From contig NZ_RYZR01000004.1 of the NCBI RefSeq assembly GCF_003977615.1, positions 1-64,000 of the forward strand: DNA of 64,000 nt, read 5' to 3'. The notes under the pieces were generated by a model. The model was not told the origin of the DNA. It saw nothing but the letters and a program-made list of their open reading frames with translations, and searched no databases. The position numbers and the translations under genes are program-made. The DNA comes from Dyella dinghuensis (lineage in GTDB: Bacteria; Pseudomonadota; Gammaproteobacteria; Xanthomonadales; Rhodanobacteraceae). This document shows positions 46,504 to 56,300 of the stretch, piece by piece (the first letter of the stretch is position 1; the number at the start of each line of letters is the position of its first letter).

Positions 46504-47722
46504 CGAAATACATCAGCAACAGCGATATCAGCGTGGTGCAGACCAACACGTCACCCAGCACATCGAAGTGCAGCAGCCGGCCGTCACCGGCCTGCACGAT
46601 CACCAGCCCACCCAACACGGCGGCAAGACCGCCCGATACCTGCTGCAAGGAAGAGCTGATCGACATATATGCGCCGCGATCGGACGGCTTGGGCAGCGCC
46701 GACATCAAGGCCGACGACGAAATGATGCGCGAGAAAATGCCAAGCTGAAGCAGCGCACTGACGCCAATCAGCGGCCACAAGGCCAGATAGGACAGGCGGG
46801 TGTAGATCACCACCATCACAATCGTCACCGCACAGCCAAAGGCAAACACACGGTACTTGCCGAATTTGTCGCTCGCACGACCGATCAACGGCCCGGTCAC
46901 CGCCGAGATCAACCCGGTTACCAAGTACACCAGCGTCAAATGATCCACCGAGATACCCACGTTATGCACCAGGAACAACGTGGAATAAGGCATCAGCAGA
47001 AAGCCGCCGATGGATAGCAACGCCGTGGCAACGAAACCGATCAGGTAACTGCGCGTGGACAAGGTGTGCAGCAAGTGATGCAGCGGATTCTTGTCCGGGC
47101 GTAACGCAAGATGCGCATTTACGGGGCGCAGCCGCCCGATGATTGCCCCGCCCACCACCGTGCACACCGTCACGATGAAGAAGAACGGCGCATTCCAGCC
47201 CCAGTGACTGGAGAGAAACAGACTCATCGGCAAGCCCAGCACGGAACTAGCCGCGAATGCCGTCTGGATAAAACCCATCACGCGCCCACGCATCGACAAC
47301 GGAAACAAATCGGTGACGATGGCCATGGATGCCGCGCCCACCACGCCGGCAAACAAGCCAGTCACCGAGCGCGCGATAAGCAAGCTCATGTAGCTATGCG
47401 CGAGTCCGCAAAGCAACGTGCCGAGCATGAAGCCGCTGTAGAAAACCAGCAGCAGTTTTTTCCGGTCGAAACGATCGGCAAAACCGGCCGCAAGAAGACC
47501 GGAAACGCCAGCCGCAAACGCATAAGCCGACACCACATCACCGAATTGCCCGGGCGTGATGTGCAAGGCCGGCACCACCAACGCGCCGAGCGGCGCCAGC
47601 AGCATGAAATCCAGCACGATGGTGAACTGCAGAAACGCCAGCACGGCCACCACGAATTTCTGATAGCCGGAGAAGCCCGTGCCGCCCGGCTCGGCGGCAT
47701 GCAATGACGAGGTATTGCTCAC
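46433..47722 (-). CDS. MFS transporter (drug/arabinose-efflux type)
   Basis: The 429-residue protein has twelve hydrophobic segments. The loop 2-3 motif GFADRFDRKKLLL matches the MFS A motif, and the second half repeats it (GRASDKFGKYRV). It resembles DHA1-type exporters; the substrate is unknown. The ATG at 47722 is preceded by a promoter region with an 18-base palindrome likely to be an operator. The 3' end overlaps tilS, so transcription of each may affect the other. Confidence 0.88.
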   Translation of the reverse strand: MSNTSSLHAAEPGGTGFSGYQKFVVAVLAFLQFTIVLDFMLLAPLGALVVPALHITPGQFGDVVSAYAFAAGVSGLLAAGFADRFDRKKLLLVFYSGFMLGTLLCGLAHSYMSLLIARSVTGLFAGVVGAASMAIVTDLFPLSMRGRVMGFIQTAFAASSVLGLPMSLFLSSHWGWNAPFFFIVTVCTVVGGAIIGRLRPVNAHLALRPDKNPLHHLLHTLSTRSYLIGFVATALLSIGGFLLMPYSTLFLVHNVGISVDHLTLVYLVTGLISAVTGPLIGRASDKFGKYRVFAFGCAVTIVMVVIYTRLSYLALWPLIGVSALLQLGIFSRIISSSALMSALPKPSDRGAYMSISSSLQQVSGGLAAVLGGLVIVQAGDGRLLHFDVLGDVLVCTTLISLLLMYFVNRRITGSTAGTAIADARQPDGT

Positions 47723-47775
47723 GAAGACTCCGTTAGGCGATTTTCGCCATATTCGTACGGTATGGGGTAGGTCGT

Positions 47776-47804
47776 AAGATATAATTTCGATATATCGAAA
47801 TCAA
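47776..47804 (-). promoter_or_regulatory. MFS gene promoter with palindromic operator
   Basis: Read on the minus strand, TTGATT (47799-47804) and TATCTT are spaced by about 17 bases. The 18-base perfect palindrome ATTTCGATATATCGAAAT (47784-47801) covers the spacer and part of the -35. A repressor of the ArsR, TetR or MarR type bound here would block transcription; no regulator gene is adjacent. The plus-strand TATAAT at 47780 could also serve xseB. Confidence 0.6.
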
Positions 47805-47917
47805 GTGCCGCCGGAGATCGATGTTGCCGGAGACTTCCATACGGGCATCTTGAATGCATCAACCAGACCTGCAGCGGCGATTGATTCCGTCATGACGCTG
47901 CGCTAGCGTTGCCGGCC

Positions 47918-48175
47918 ATGGCCAAGTCCTCCCCTGCACCTGCTGAAACCGCACCCGTCGCCGATTTCGAGCACTCGCTCGACGAACTGGAACAACTGGT
48001 GGCACGCATGGAAGGGGGCGATATGAGCCTGGACGAGTCGCTAGGCGCCTTCGAGCGCGGCATTGGCCTTTATCGCCACTGCCAACAGGCTCTCGACAAG
48101 GCCGAGCTGCGCGTTCGTCTGCTGCTCGATCCCGAAGCTCCCGACACCGCCGAACCATTTGAACCCGAAGCCTGA
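47918..48175 (+). CDS. xseB: exodeoxyribonuclease VII small subunit
   Basis: The 85-residue protein is the small subunit of the single-strand nuclease exonuclease VII. It contains [43 protein letters not shown], the full family signature, with an Ala/Pro-rich start and an acidic tail. ATG 47918 is favoured over TTG 47909. ispA overlaps its end, as in E. coli. Confidence 0.95.
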   Translation: MAKSSPAPAETAPVADFEHSLDELEQLVARMEGGDMSLDESLGAFERGIGLYRHCQQALDKAELRVRLLLDPEAPDTAEPFEPEA

Positions 48176-49043
48176 ACTGAGTGCGGCCCTTCGCGAACTG
48201 ATCGCCCGCGCCGAGCGCGCATTGGGCGACGTCTTGCCGCCCGACGACCAGGTTCCCGTCGATTTGCATCGCGCCATGCGCTACGCCGCGCTGGGCGGTG
48301 GCAAACGTTTGCGCCCGTTACTTACTTACGCAGCCGGTTTTGCGTTGGGTCACGACGGCACCGATCTCGACGCACCCGCATGCGCAGTCGAATTGATTCA
48401 CGCCTATTCGCTCGTACACGACGATTTGCCGGCCATGGATGACGACGACATGCGACGCGGTCGTCCCACCTGTCACATCGTGTTTGGGGAGGCGATGGCC
48501 ATTCTTGCGGGCGATGCCTTGCAAGCGCTCGCTTTCGAAATTCTCGCGCGCGGCAATCGCGCACGCGGCATGGAAATGCTGAGCACGCTCGGTTACGCAT
48601 GCGGCGCGGAAGGCATGGCCGGTGGTCAGGCGCTCGATCTCACCGCAACCGGACGCACGCTGACGCTGGCCGAACTGGAATACATGCACGCCTGCAAGAC
48701 CGGCGCACTGATCCGCGCAGCCGTGCGACTCGGTGCGCTTACGGCGGGTGCAGATAAACCATCGATGGAAGCATTGGATCGCTACGCCTCTGCCGTCGGC
48801 CTCGCTTTCCAGGTTCGCGACGACATCCTGGATGTCGAAGGCGCATCCGAAGTGCTCGGCAAAACGGCGGGCAAAGATGCGGTGCAGGGAAAATCCACGT
48901 TCCCATCGCTAATGGGTCTGGACGCTTCGCGTGCACGATTGGCGGAACTGACGCAGACCGCGCTCGACGCCATCGAATCGTTTGGCGCACGCGGCGAACT
49001 GCTGCGCGAGCTTGCGCTCTACGCAGCACATCGCCACCACTAA
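48159..49043 (+). CDS. ispA: farnesyl diphosphate synthase
   Basis: The 294-residue trans-prenyltransferase makes farnesyl diphosphate from IPP and DMAPP. Metal-binding aspartate motifs are [13 protein letters not shown] (first, DDxxD type) and FQVRDDILD (second). No ATG exists at the expected N terminus; TTG 48159 inside xseB gives a length and start similar to E. coli IspA. In many gammaproteobacteria dxs follows ispA; here a convergent unrelated gene ends five bases after the stop. Confidence 0.94.
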   Translation: MNPKPELSAALRELIARAERALGDVLPPDDQVPVDLHRAMRYAALGGGKRLRPLLTYAAGFALGHDGTDLDAPACAVELIHAYSLVHDDLPAMDDDDMRRGRPTCHIVFGEAMAILAGDALQALAFEILARGNRARGMEMLSTLGYACGAEGMAGGQALDLTATGRTLTLAELEYMHACKTGALIRAAVRLGALTAGADKPSMEALDRYASAVGLAFQVRDDILDVEGASEVLGKTAGKDAVQGKSTFPSLMGLDASRARLAELTQTALDAIESFGARGELLRELALYAAHRHH

Positions 49044-49047
49044 GGCG

Positions 49048-49485
49048 TTACTTGATGAACCGCAGCGCGAAGGGATAGCGGTAACGCACACCCTCGTTCG
49101 CCTTAACCGCGGCAATGATCGTCAGCACAAGCCATGCAACGCCGATGATCGCTCCCAGTGCTACCGCAATGGGAAAGCCAAGGCCGAACGTAATAATCGT
49201 CAGGACAATCAGCGCCAACGCCGCAATCGCCACGGTGATGTTGAAGTTCAATGCTTCTTTGGCCTGATCGGCGACGAAAGGCATGGTGTCCTTCTTGATC
49301 AGCCAAATCACCAACGGCCCAAGGAAGCATGCCCAGCCTCCGCCGAATGTCGAGGTAAGCAATGCGCCAAGGAATGCCGAAAGGTGCGCAAACATCGCCC
49401 ACGTACGTTCTTCAGCAGGAATGTCGCCGGCAGGTGCTTGCTCACTGGCCGGCGGCGGAACCACAGACTCGGGCGGAACGCTCAT
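49048..49485 (-). CDS. DUF4870 membrane protein
   Basis: The 145-residue protein has a Pro-rich N terminus followed by the DUF4870 pattern (EERTWAMFAHLSAFLG, WLIKKDTMPFVADQAKEALNFNI) and about three hydrophobic helices, with a conserved aromatic/basic end. The family is inner-membrane and of unknown function. ATG 49485 has AAGGAG six bases upstream; the ATG two codons earlier is too close to that site. Confidence 0.85.
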   Translation of the reverse strand: MSVPPESVVPPPASEQAPAGDIPAEERTWAMFAHLSAFLGALLTSTFGGGWACFLGPLVIWLIKKDTMPFVADQAKEALNFNITVAIAALALIVLTIITFGLGFPIAVALGAIIGVAWLVLTIIAAVKANEGVRYRYPFALRFIK

Positions 49486-49571
49486 ACGCATCTCCTTCAA
49501 GCCGTGCAAACCCCGGCTTTTTGCCGGTCGAAAGCATCCTAGCAGAGCGCAGGAACGTGCGGCGTGAAGCC

Positions 49572-50942
49572 TTACTCGCCGGCGATGGTCATCTGACCAA
49601 GCAAGATCGAACCGGTGAGCAGGTGTGATCGTTTGTCCACATCGGCCCCCACGGCCTGAATACCCGCGAACATGTCGCGCAGGTTAGCCGCAATGGTGAT
49701 CTCCTCCACGGGGTAGGCAATCTGGCCGTTCTCGACCCAGAAACCGGCTGCACCGCGGGAGTAATCGCCCGTGATGGTGTTGACGCCCTGACCCATCACC
49801 TCGGTCACCAATAGACCGGTGCCCAGACGCTTGAGCATGCCGTGGAAATCGTCTGCTTGGCCGCCATCAGCATGACCCGGTTCGACGACCATGTTGTGAA
49901 TGCCGCCCGCGTTGCCGGTCGACTCGATGCCCAGCTTGCGCGCGGAATAACTGCCGAGGACATAACGAGCCAGTACGCCGTTTTCGATCAGCGCACTGTC
50001 GCGCGTCGCGACGCCTTCGGCATCGAACGCACCCGAACCCTGACCACGCATGAGGTACGGACGCTCCACAATGTTCAACCACGACGGCATGATCTGCTTG
50101 CCTGCGTGGTCGACCAGGAAACTGGCACGGCGATACAACGCGCCACCGCTGACGGCACCGATCAAATGACCGATCAGGCCGCGCGCAATCTCGGGCGAGA
50201 ACATCACCGGACATTGGCGCGTCGACAAGCGCCGCGCACCGACGCGCGCCAGCGTGCGTTCGGCGGCTTTGTTGCCAAGCGCTTTCGCACTCATGAAATC
50301 CTGGGCACTGCGCACGCTGTCGTACCAGTAATCGCGCTGCATGCCCGCTTCATCACCGGCGATCAGCGACAACGACAAGGAATGACGGGTGCCACGCTCG
50401 CGGCCGACAAAGCCGTGCGAATTCGCGTAGACGGAAACACTTTCGCCCATCTGCACGCCGGCGCCTTCGGAATTGGTGATGCCCGCATGGGCGCGGCCGG
50501 CATCCTCGATGTCCTGTCCCAAGGCGATGGCATCGGCCGTATCGATGATCCACGGGTGCCACAGATCCAGATCGGGAAATTGCGTGGCCATGCGCGATGC
50601 ATCGGCCAGGCCCGAGGCCGGATCTTCTTCCGTGTAACGCGCGATAGCACAGGCCTGTTCCAGCGTGGCCTGGATCGAATCGGCATTCAGGTCGGCGGTG
50701 CTGGCCGAACCCTTGCGCTGGCCGAAGTACACCGTGAGGCCAAAACCACGATCGCGGGTGTGCTCAACCGTCTCCACTTCGCCCAGACGCACGTTCACAC
50801 TGAGGCCCGTATCGATGCTGGCCGACACCTCGGCCTGGCTGGCACCGGCGGCCCGGGCGCGACGGATCACGTCTTCGGCCAGGTGGGACAATCGGTCGAG
50901 TTCGCGCCGGCTGGCGTCCTGGCTGATGGCAACTTCGCTCAC
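49572..50942 (-). CDS. pmbA: metalloprotease-associated protein PmbA/TldE
   Basis: The 456-residue protein is the partner subunit of TldD; the heterodimer degrades unfolded peptides and matures microcin B17 and CcdA fragments. Family segments include GLSVNVRLGEVETVEHTRDRGFGLTVYFG and the C-terminal GFWVENGQIAYPVEEITIAANL. As expected it lacks the HExxxH of TldD. It is divergent from the DUF1653/darP pair, as pmbA and yjgA are in E. coli. Confidence 0.95.
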   Translation of the reverse strand: MSEVAISQDASRRELDRLSHLAEDVIRRARAAGASQAEVSASIDTGLSVNVRLGEVETVEHTRDRGFGLTVYFGQRKGSASTADLNADSIQATLEQACAIARYTEEDPASGLADASRMATQFPDLDLWHPWIIDTADAIALGQDIEDAGRAHAGITNSEGAGVQMGESVSVYANSHGFVGRERGTRHSLSLSLIAGDEAGMQRDYWYDSVRSAQDFMSAKALGNKAAERTLARVGARRLSTRQCPVMFSPEIARGLIGHLIGAVSGGALYRRASFLVDHAGKQIMPSWLNIVERPYLMRGQGSGAFDAEGVATRDSALIENGVLARYVLGSYSARKLGIESTGNAGGIHNMVVEPGHADGGQADDFHGMLKRLGTGLLVTEVMGQGVNTITGDYSRGAAGFWVENGQIAYPVEEITIAANLRDMFAGIQAVGADVDKRSHLLTGSILLGQMTIAGE

Positions 50943-51041
50943 GTAGGCTTCCTAGGGGACTGGCGGGTACAATGGGCAGACATGGGGCCTTTGAACCCCA
51001 TTGGCAATCCTTAGTCCGTCAAGGTTGCCACAGGAGCGACC

Positions 51042-51281
51042 ATGTCCATAGCCACCGGCATCTATCGTCACTACAAAGGCCAGAGCTATCGCGTGCTGGG
51101 CATTGCCTTGCACAGCGAAACGATGGAAGAACTGGTCGTTTATCAGGCTCTATACGGCGACCATGGCCTGTGGGTGCGGCCTGCCACGATGTTCGCCGAA
51201 TCCGTCGAGCTCGATGGCGAGCCGATTCCACGCTTCGCATTGATCGACGCCACGCCCAGTGAAACAAGACCGGGCACTTGA
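51042..51281 (+). CDS. DUF1653 protein
   Basis: The 79-residue protein starts IATGIYRHYKGQSYRVLGIALHSETMEELVVYQALYG, a complete DUF1653 domain with the conserved tyrosine-rich first half and WVRPATMFAESV second half. The fold is small and beta-rich; function is unknown. Its 3' end overlaps the darP GTG start by 23 bases. Confidence 0.9.
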   Translation: MSIATGIYRHYKGQSYRVLGIALHSETMEELVVYQALYGDHGLWVRPATMFAESVELDGEPIPRFALIDATPSETRPGT

Positions 51282-51837
51282 AGAACTGGAAACGTTAGTG
51301 AATCGCACGTACACCGACAATCCCGAGCACGACTACGGCCCGACCCGCACGCAGCAACGCCGCGACGCACTGGCTGTGTTGGCGCTCGCCATGCAATTGG
51401 TCGAACTGCCCCCGAGCAAACTCGCTCGGGCAAACCTGCCGGAAGATGTCGTGCGTGAAGTTGAAAACACGCGCCGCATCACCGCACATGTCGCGCGCAA
51501 GCGCCAGTTGGGCTTTCTCGCCAAGGTGATGCGTCGCCATGAAGACGACGCCTACGACGGCCTACGCACGTTGCTGGGTGAAAACCGCGAGCAATTGCGC
51601 AAGGAAACCGCCGCGATGCATCGTCTCGAAGCGTTGCGCGATCGACTGCTGCAGGATGAAAACGCATTGCAAGAACTGATCGATCAATATCCATCGATCG
51701 ATCGTCAACACGTGCGCTCGCTCGTTCGGCAGGCGCGCGTAGAGCGCGATGGCAACAAACCGCCGCGCGCGTATCGCGAAATTTTCCAGTTGCTGAAACA
51801 AGTCAGCGCAGAAACCGAGACCGACGAAGACGCTTGA
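51259..51837 (+). CDS. darP: ribosome-associated protein DarP (YjgA, DUF615)
   Basis: The 192-residue helical protein binds the large ribosomal subunit and assists late 50S assembly. The family segment RRDALAVLALAMQLVELPPSKLARANLPEDVVREVENTRR type is visible (residues about 34-75), followed by RQLGFLAKVMRR. The GTG at 51259 overlaps the DUF1653 gene. The 3' end forms one arm of a strong hairpin shared with the convergent tldD. Confidence 0.93.
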   Translation: MKQDRALEELETLVNRTYTDNPEHDYGPTRTQQRRDALAVLALAMQLVELPPSKLARANLPEDVVREVENTRRITAHVARKRQLGFLAKVMRRHEDDAYDGLRTLLGENREQLRKETAAMHRLEALRDRLLQDENALQELIDQYPSIDRQHVRSLVRQARVERDGNKPPRAYREIFQLLKQVSAETETDEDA

Positions 51838-51852
51838 TCGCAAGCGTCTTCG
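51825..51852. terminator. hairpin between convergent darP and tldD
   Basis: CGAAGACGCTTG and CAAGCGTCTTCG pair perfectly over 12 bases around ATCG; the darP stop codon lies inside. There is no T-run on either strand, so it is likely a bidirectional stop or mRNA 3'-end stem. Confidence 0.6.
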
Positions 51853-51858
51853 CAGCGG

Positions 51859-53298
51859 TCAGGAAGCGGTACCACCCACCGTCATCGCATCTACGCGCAG
51901 CGTAGGCTGACCGACACCCACCGGCACGCTCTGCCCTTCCTTGCCGCACACGCCAATGCCTTCGTCGAGGGCGAGATCGTTGCCGATCATCGACACGCGC
52001 GTGAGTACATCCGGGCCGCTACCGACGAGCGTGGCACCCTTCACGGGTGCAGTGATTTTGCCGTCTTCGATGAGATAGGCCTCGCTGGCGGAAAACACGA
52101 ACTTGCCGTTGGTGATATCCACCTGGCCACCGCCAAAGTTCACAGCGTAGAGACCGCGCTTCACCGAGCGAATGATGTCCTGCGGGTCGTGCTGACCGGC
52201 GAGCATGTAAGTGTTGGTCATGCGCGGCATCGGCAATTGCGCGAACGATTCGCGGCGGCCGTTACCTGTCGGCGCCATACCCATCAGTCGCGCGTTGAGC
52301 TTGTCCTGCATGTAGCCCTTGAGAATGCCGTCTTCGATCAGCGTGGTGCATTCGGTGGGCGTGCCTTCGTCATCCACCGTGAGCGAACCGCGGCGACCTT
52401 GCAGCGTGCCATCGTCGACCACCGTGACGCCCGGCGCGGCGACGCGTTGACCCATGCGTCCGGCGAATGCCGAACTGCCCTTGCGATTGAAGTCGCCTTC
52501 GAGCCCGTGACCGATGGCTTCGTGCAACAACACGCCCGGCCAACCGGGACCGAGTACGACAGTCATCGTGCCAGCTGGTGCATCGACGGAATCCAGATTG
52601 ACCAGCGCCTGACGCACGGCTTCATCCGCGAATGCCATCGCACGTCCGTTTTCCAGCAACTCACGATAGCCATAACGACCGCCACCGCCCGCGTAACCTT
52701 GCTCACGGCGACCGTTCTGCTCGGCAATCACCTGCACGCTCAAACGTACCAGCGGACGCACATCGGCCGCGAGCGTGCCATCCGAGCCGGCGACCAACAC
52801 GGTATCCAGTGTCGCACTGAGACTGACGATGACCTGCTTGACGCGCGGATCGCGCGCACGCGCATACGCATCGACTTCGCGTAACACAGCGATCTTGTCG
52901 GGATTAGGCAAGCTGTCGACCGGGTCGATCGCCGGATAAAGCTGCCTGGCGCCATGCAACGCCAGCGGCTTACCGGCGCCGTTGCCACCATGCGCAATGG
53001 CGCGGGCCGCCTTGGAGGCTTCCAGCAGCTGCGGCAAGACGATTTCATCCGAATACGCAAAGCCGGTTTTCTCGCCGCTCATCGCGCGAACGCCGACGCC
53101 TTGCTCGATCGAATGACTGCCGTCCTTGACGATGCCCTCTTCCAGCACCCAGGACTCGCTGCGCGAATGCTGGAAATAGAGATCGGCGGCGTCGATGGAG
53201 GGGCCCATCAGCTGCGTGAACACACGATCGAGGTCACCGGTACCCAGTCCACCCGGGGCAAGTAGGCGGCTCTCGGCCTGTGCGATAAGGGAGCTCAT
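51859..53298 (-). CDS. tldD: metalloprotease TldD
   Basis: The 479-residue zinc protease subunit pairs with PmbA. The zinc site is [13 protein letters not shown] (HExxxH), near residue 262. The C-terminal [22 protein letters not shown] segment is typical. The gene follows yhdP on the same strand, matching the E. coli order rng-yhdP-tldD, though maf is missing here. Confidence 0.96.
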   Translation of the reverse strand: MSSLIAQAESRLLAPGGLGTGDLDRVFTQLMGPSIDAADLYFQHSRSESWVLEEGIVKDGSHSIEQGVGVRAMSGEKTGFAYSDEIVLPQLLEASKAARAIAHGGNGAGKPLALHGARQLYPAIDPVDSLPNPDKIAVLREVDAYARARDPRVKQVIVSLSATLDTVLVAGSDGTLAADVRPLVRLSVQVIAEQNGRREQGYAGGGGRYGYRELLENGRAMAFADEAVRQALVNLDSVDAPAGTMTVVLGPGWPGVLLHEAIGHGLEGDFNRKGSSAFAGRMGQRVAAPGVTVVDDGTLQGRRGSLTVDDEGTPTECTTLIEDGILKGYMQDKLNARLMGMAPTGNGRRESFAQLPMPRMTNTYMLAGQHDPQDIIRSVKRGLYAVNFGGGQVDITNGKFVFSASEAYLIEDGKITAPVKGATLVGSGPDVLTRVSMIGNDLALDEGIGVCGKEGQSVPVGVGQPTLRVDAMTVGGTAS

Positions 53299-53390
53299 GA
53301 TTTAAGACCAGCCTGATTAAACGGTGGGAATAATCTGGGGGCGAATCAGGTGAGTTAAACCCGCGCCCACAAGCGTTGGATGATATCGCG

Positions 53391-56300
53391 CTAGCGGCCT
53401 GAGGTTGTCGCAGGAGCCGGCACGGATGACGCAGTTGCCGGCAGCGCTACGGACGAAGCTGCCGCGGGTGCCGCTACCGTTTCTGTCATGCCCTTGGTCA
53501 TCACCGGCTTATCCCACGTGCCGCCGATGTGATAGTGCTGCACGGCGACGTGGTTGAGACCTTTGCCCAGGATGCCCTGCACGGCAAAACCCGCCGCGGC
53601 ACCCACAGGGCCTGCAACCACCGCGCCGACCATCGGCAAGCTGTTGCCGATATGCGGCACGATGGAAACTTGCTGGTCGTAATCTTTCGCACGCAGGCCG
53701 GTGCGGCCGGTAATGGTTATCTCCGCCGCGGGGCCATGAATCTTCAAGTTATCGGTGTAGGCATTGCCGTCGTGCAGACGGAAATCACCCGTGATCACGT
53801 CGAAACCAAAACCCTTGCCGAACACATCGCCAAAGTCGAGCGACAATCGTCGCGGAAAGTCCGCGATCGACGCCAGACCGAAGAAGCGACCGCGCAGTCC
53901 CGGCGACGCCTGCAGAATATGCCCGTCGGTGACGTTCACGTTGAGCGAGCCTTCCATGTTGTCCAGCTCGAACGCCCAGGGGCCGCCCGGCCACGTGGCG
54001 TTGAGTTGATCGTGCGTCTTGCCACCCTGGAAGATGCCCGAAAAACCGAACGCGTTGAGCATGTCGCCGAGATTCGCCGCATTGAAATCAACGCGCAGGC
54101 GCGTGCTGCTCTTGGTCGGCGTGCCGTTCCAGTCGCCGCTGCCGCTGACCTGCGCACTCTTCGATTGCGTGGATAGCTGATCGATATGCATGCCGTTGGA
54201 GGTGGGCCACGTTTCCAGACGCGCCTGCCCCAGCTTCGCGTCGTCCAGGCGCAAATCGCTCACCCAGATATGCAAGGGCGGCATGCCGGCGGGATCCATG
54301 CCCGTGTTGGCGGGATCGGTTTGCTGAACGACTGGCGCGCCGGGTTTCTTGCCCGGTTGCACCGGTTCCTTCAGCCAATAAAGGCGTTGCAAACGCGCGG
54401 TAATACCGCGCTTGGACATTTCCGTTTCCGGCACGCTGAAATGACCCGCCGCGGCTGCACTGTCGACATCGAGCTCCAGCGCATCACCCTTCGGCGCCGC
54501 CGTGATGTGCATCTGCTGGAAGTCGCGTCCGAACATTTGCGCGTGCTCGGTGGTGACGTCGATGGTTTCCAGCGCCAGGCCATTGCTTGCGGTACCTCCG
54601 GCAATGGATTGCTTCACCCAGCCGCTGACATCCAGTTGTGGCGCATCGCCACTGATGCGCATGCCTTTGACGGGTAGACTGTCGGGCATGGCCGTACCAA
54701 AGGCGAACGTTGCAGCGAGCGGCGCTTGATCACTCGGCGGAAGACGCATCCGGCCGCGCATCACATCGCCGACCGAAATCTCCACATTGCTGCCGGCTTC
54801 CGGCAGGCTCATCGCAAGGTGCAGCGGCAAGTCCCCATCGGCGGTCTTGCTCAACGGCACGGGGAAATTCAGTGCAATACCGGAGAGCGGCGAATCGATG
54901 ATCAGCATCTGTGCGTCAGACGTTCCATCTGCCGCATGCGCAATCTGATAGCCGACGCTGAATTGGCTACGGCCGTTGGCAACGTCGCTCAACCATTTCA
55001 GTTGCGGATAGTCCTGCAGCAATTCCGTGACGGTGTAGTTGCCGGTAATCGTGGCGGCCACCACTTTGTTCGGATCATTCGTCGCGCCGGCGATGGCCAG
55101 ATCCAGCTGCGAGGGTTCTCCATGGAAGCCTCCAGCCAACGGACCAGCGTGGAAACCATGCTGATCGAATGTCGCCGGACCGCCCATTTTGTCGAGCTGC
55201 AACTTGAATTGCGGTGCGCTGACGTCGACATCCTTCAACTGCGCAGTGCCGTTGAGCAGGAAGTCGTGCATGGCGTTCATCGGCAGCGACATATGGAAAT
55301 CAAACGTGCCCGTGCCGCCAAGCTTGAATTTCGAAAGGGTATCGGCCTGCTTTCTTGCAATGGGGCTGGTACCGACGAAGTTCAGCAGGTCCGATGCATT
55401 GCCATTGCCGCTGACGTTGAGATCCAGCACGGCATGCGCCAGCTCGGGAATAACTGCCACCGCGTTCGTCACTTTGACGTTGAGCGAATCGCCGGACGTG
55501 GCCTGCACCAGCATGCCTGCGTCGATAAAGTTTGCCGTCGCGTTGATGTGCTCCGCAACCGGCCAATCCTTGCCGTAACTCAAGGTGAGATCGCTGATAT
55601 CAGCGCGTCCTTCGAAACGGCCCTCGTTATGATGGAACGGCCAGTTCGCGAGACTTCCGCGCACGAACACTGCCGCATCGTCGATCTTGCCTGCCACGAA
55701 CGCCTGATCCAGCCATGAAATAGCAGGAGGCGCCATGGAATCGATGGGCCAAAACAGCTTTGCCGCAGAGATATCGGCATGCGTCAATGCGACATACACA
55801 TCGAGGAACGGGCGCCCCCCGTCATTGGGAAGTTGCACGTCGCCCTGCGCATTGCCGCCATATCCTTCGCCTTCGAAATCCATATTCGCGACACCGATGT
55901 GGAACGCATCGTCATCGCGCCAGAAAGCGAAATCGCCGACGAAGTTGCTCATCACGAAGGGTTTGCGGAAGGTGTGCGGAAAATTGATCGCGGTGGCCTG
56001 CGCCGGAATTTCCAGCGAGACCGCTTCTGCGTCGCCACGCACTTGTCCATGCAGATGATCCACACCCGGCAACTTGCCGACGGATGTGATACCCAGATTG
56101 TCGAAGCTGCCTTGCAGCGACTGAAGGCCCGATGCCGCTGTCCAATGCAACGCGGCGTGATCGATCTGCCCATGCGGCTCGCCCATAGCCAACCATGCCG
56201 CGAGTCCTGGCGACATACCCGGCTTCAATCCCAGCCACGGCAATAGGGGGCCGATCTGCAGATTGCTTGCAGCGACATCGATAGATGCTTGAGGCGTACC

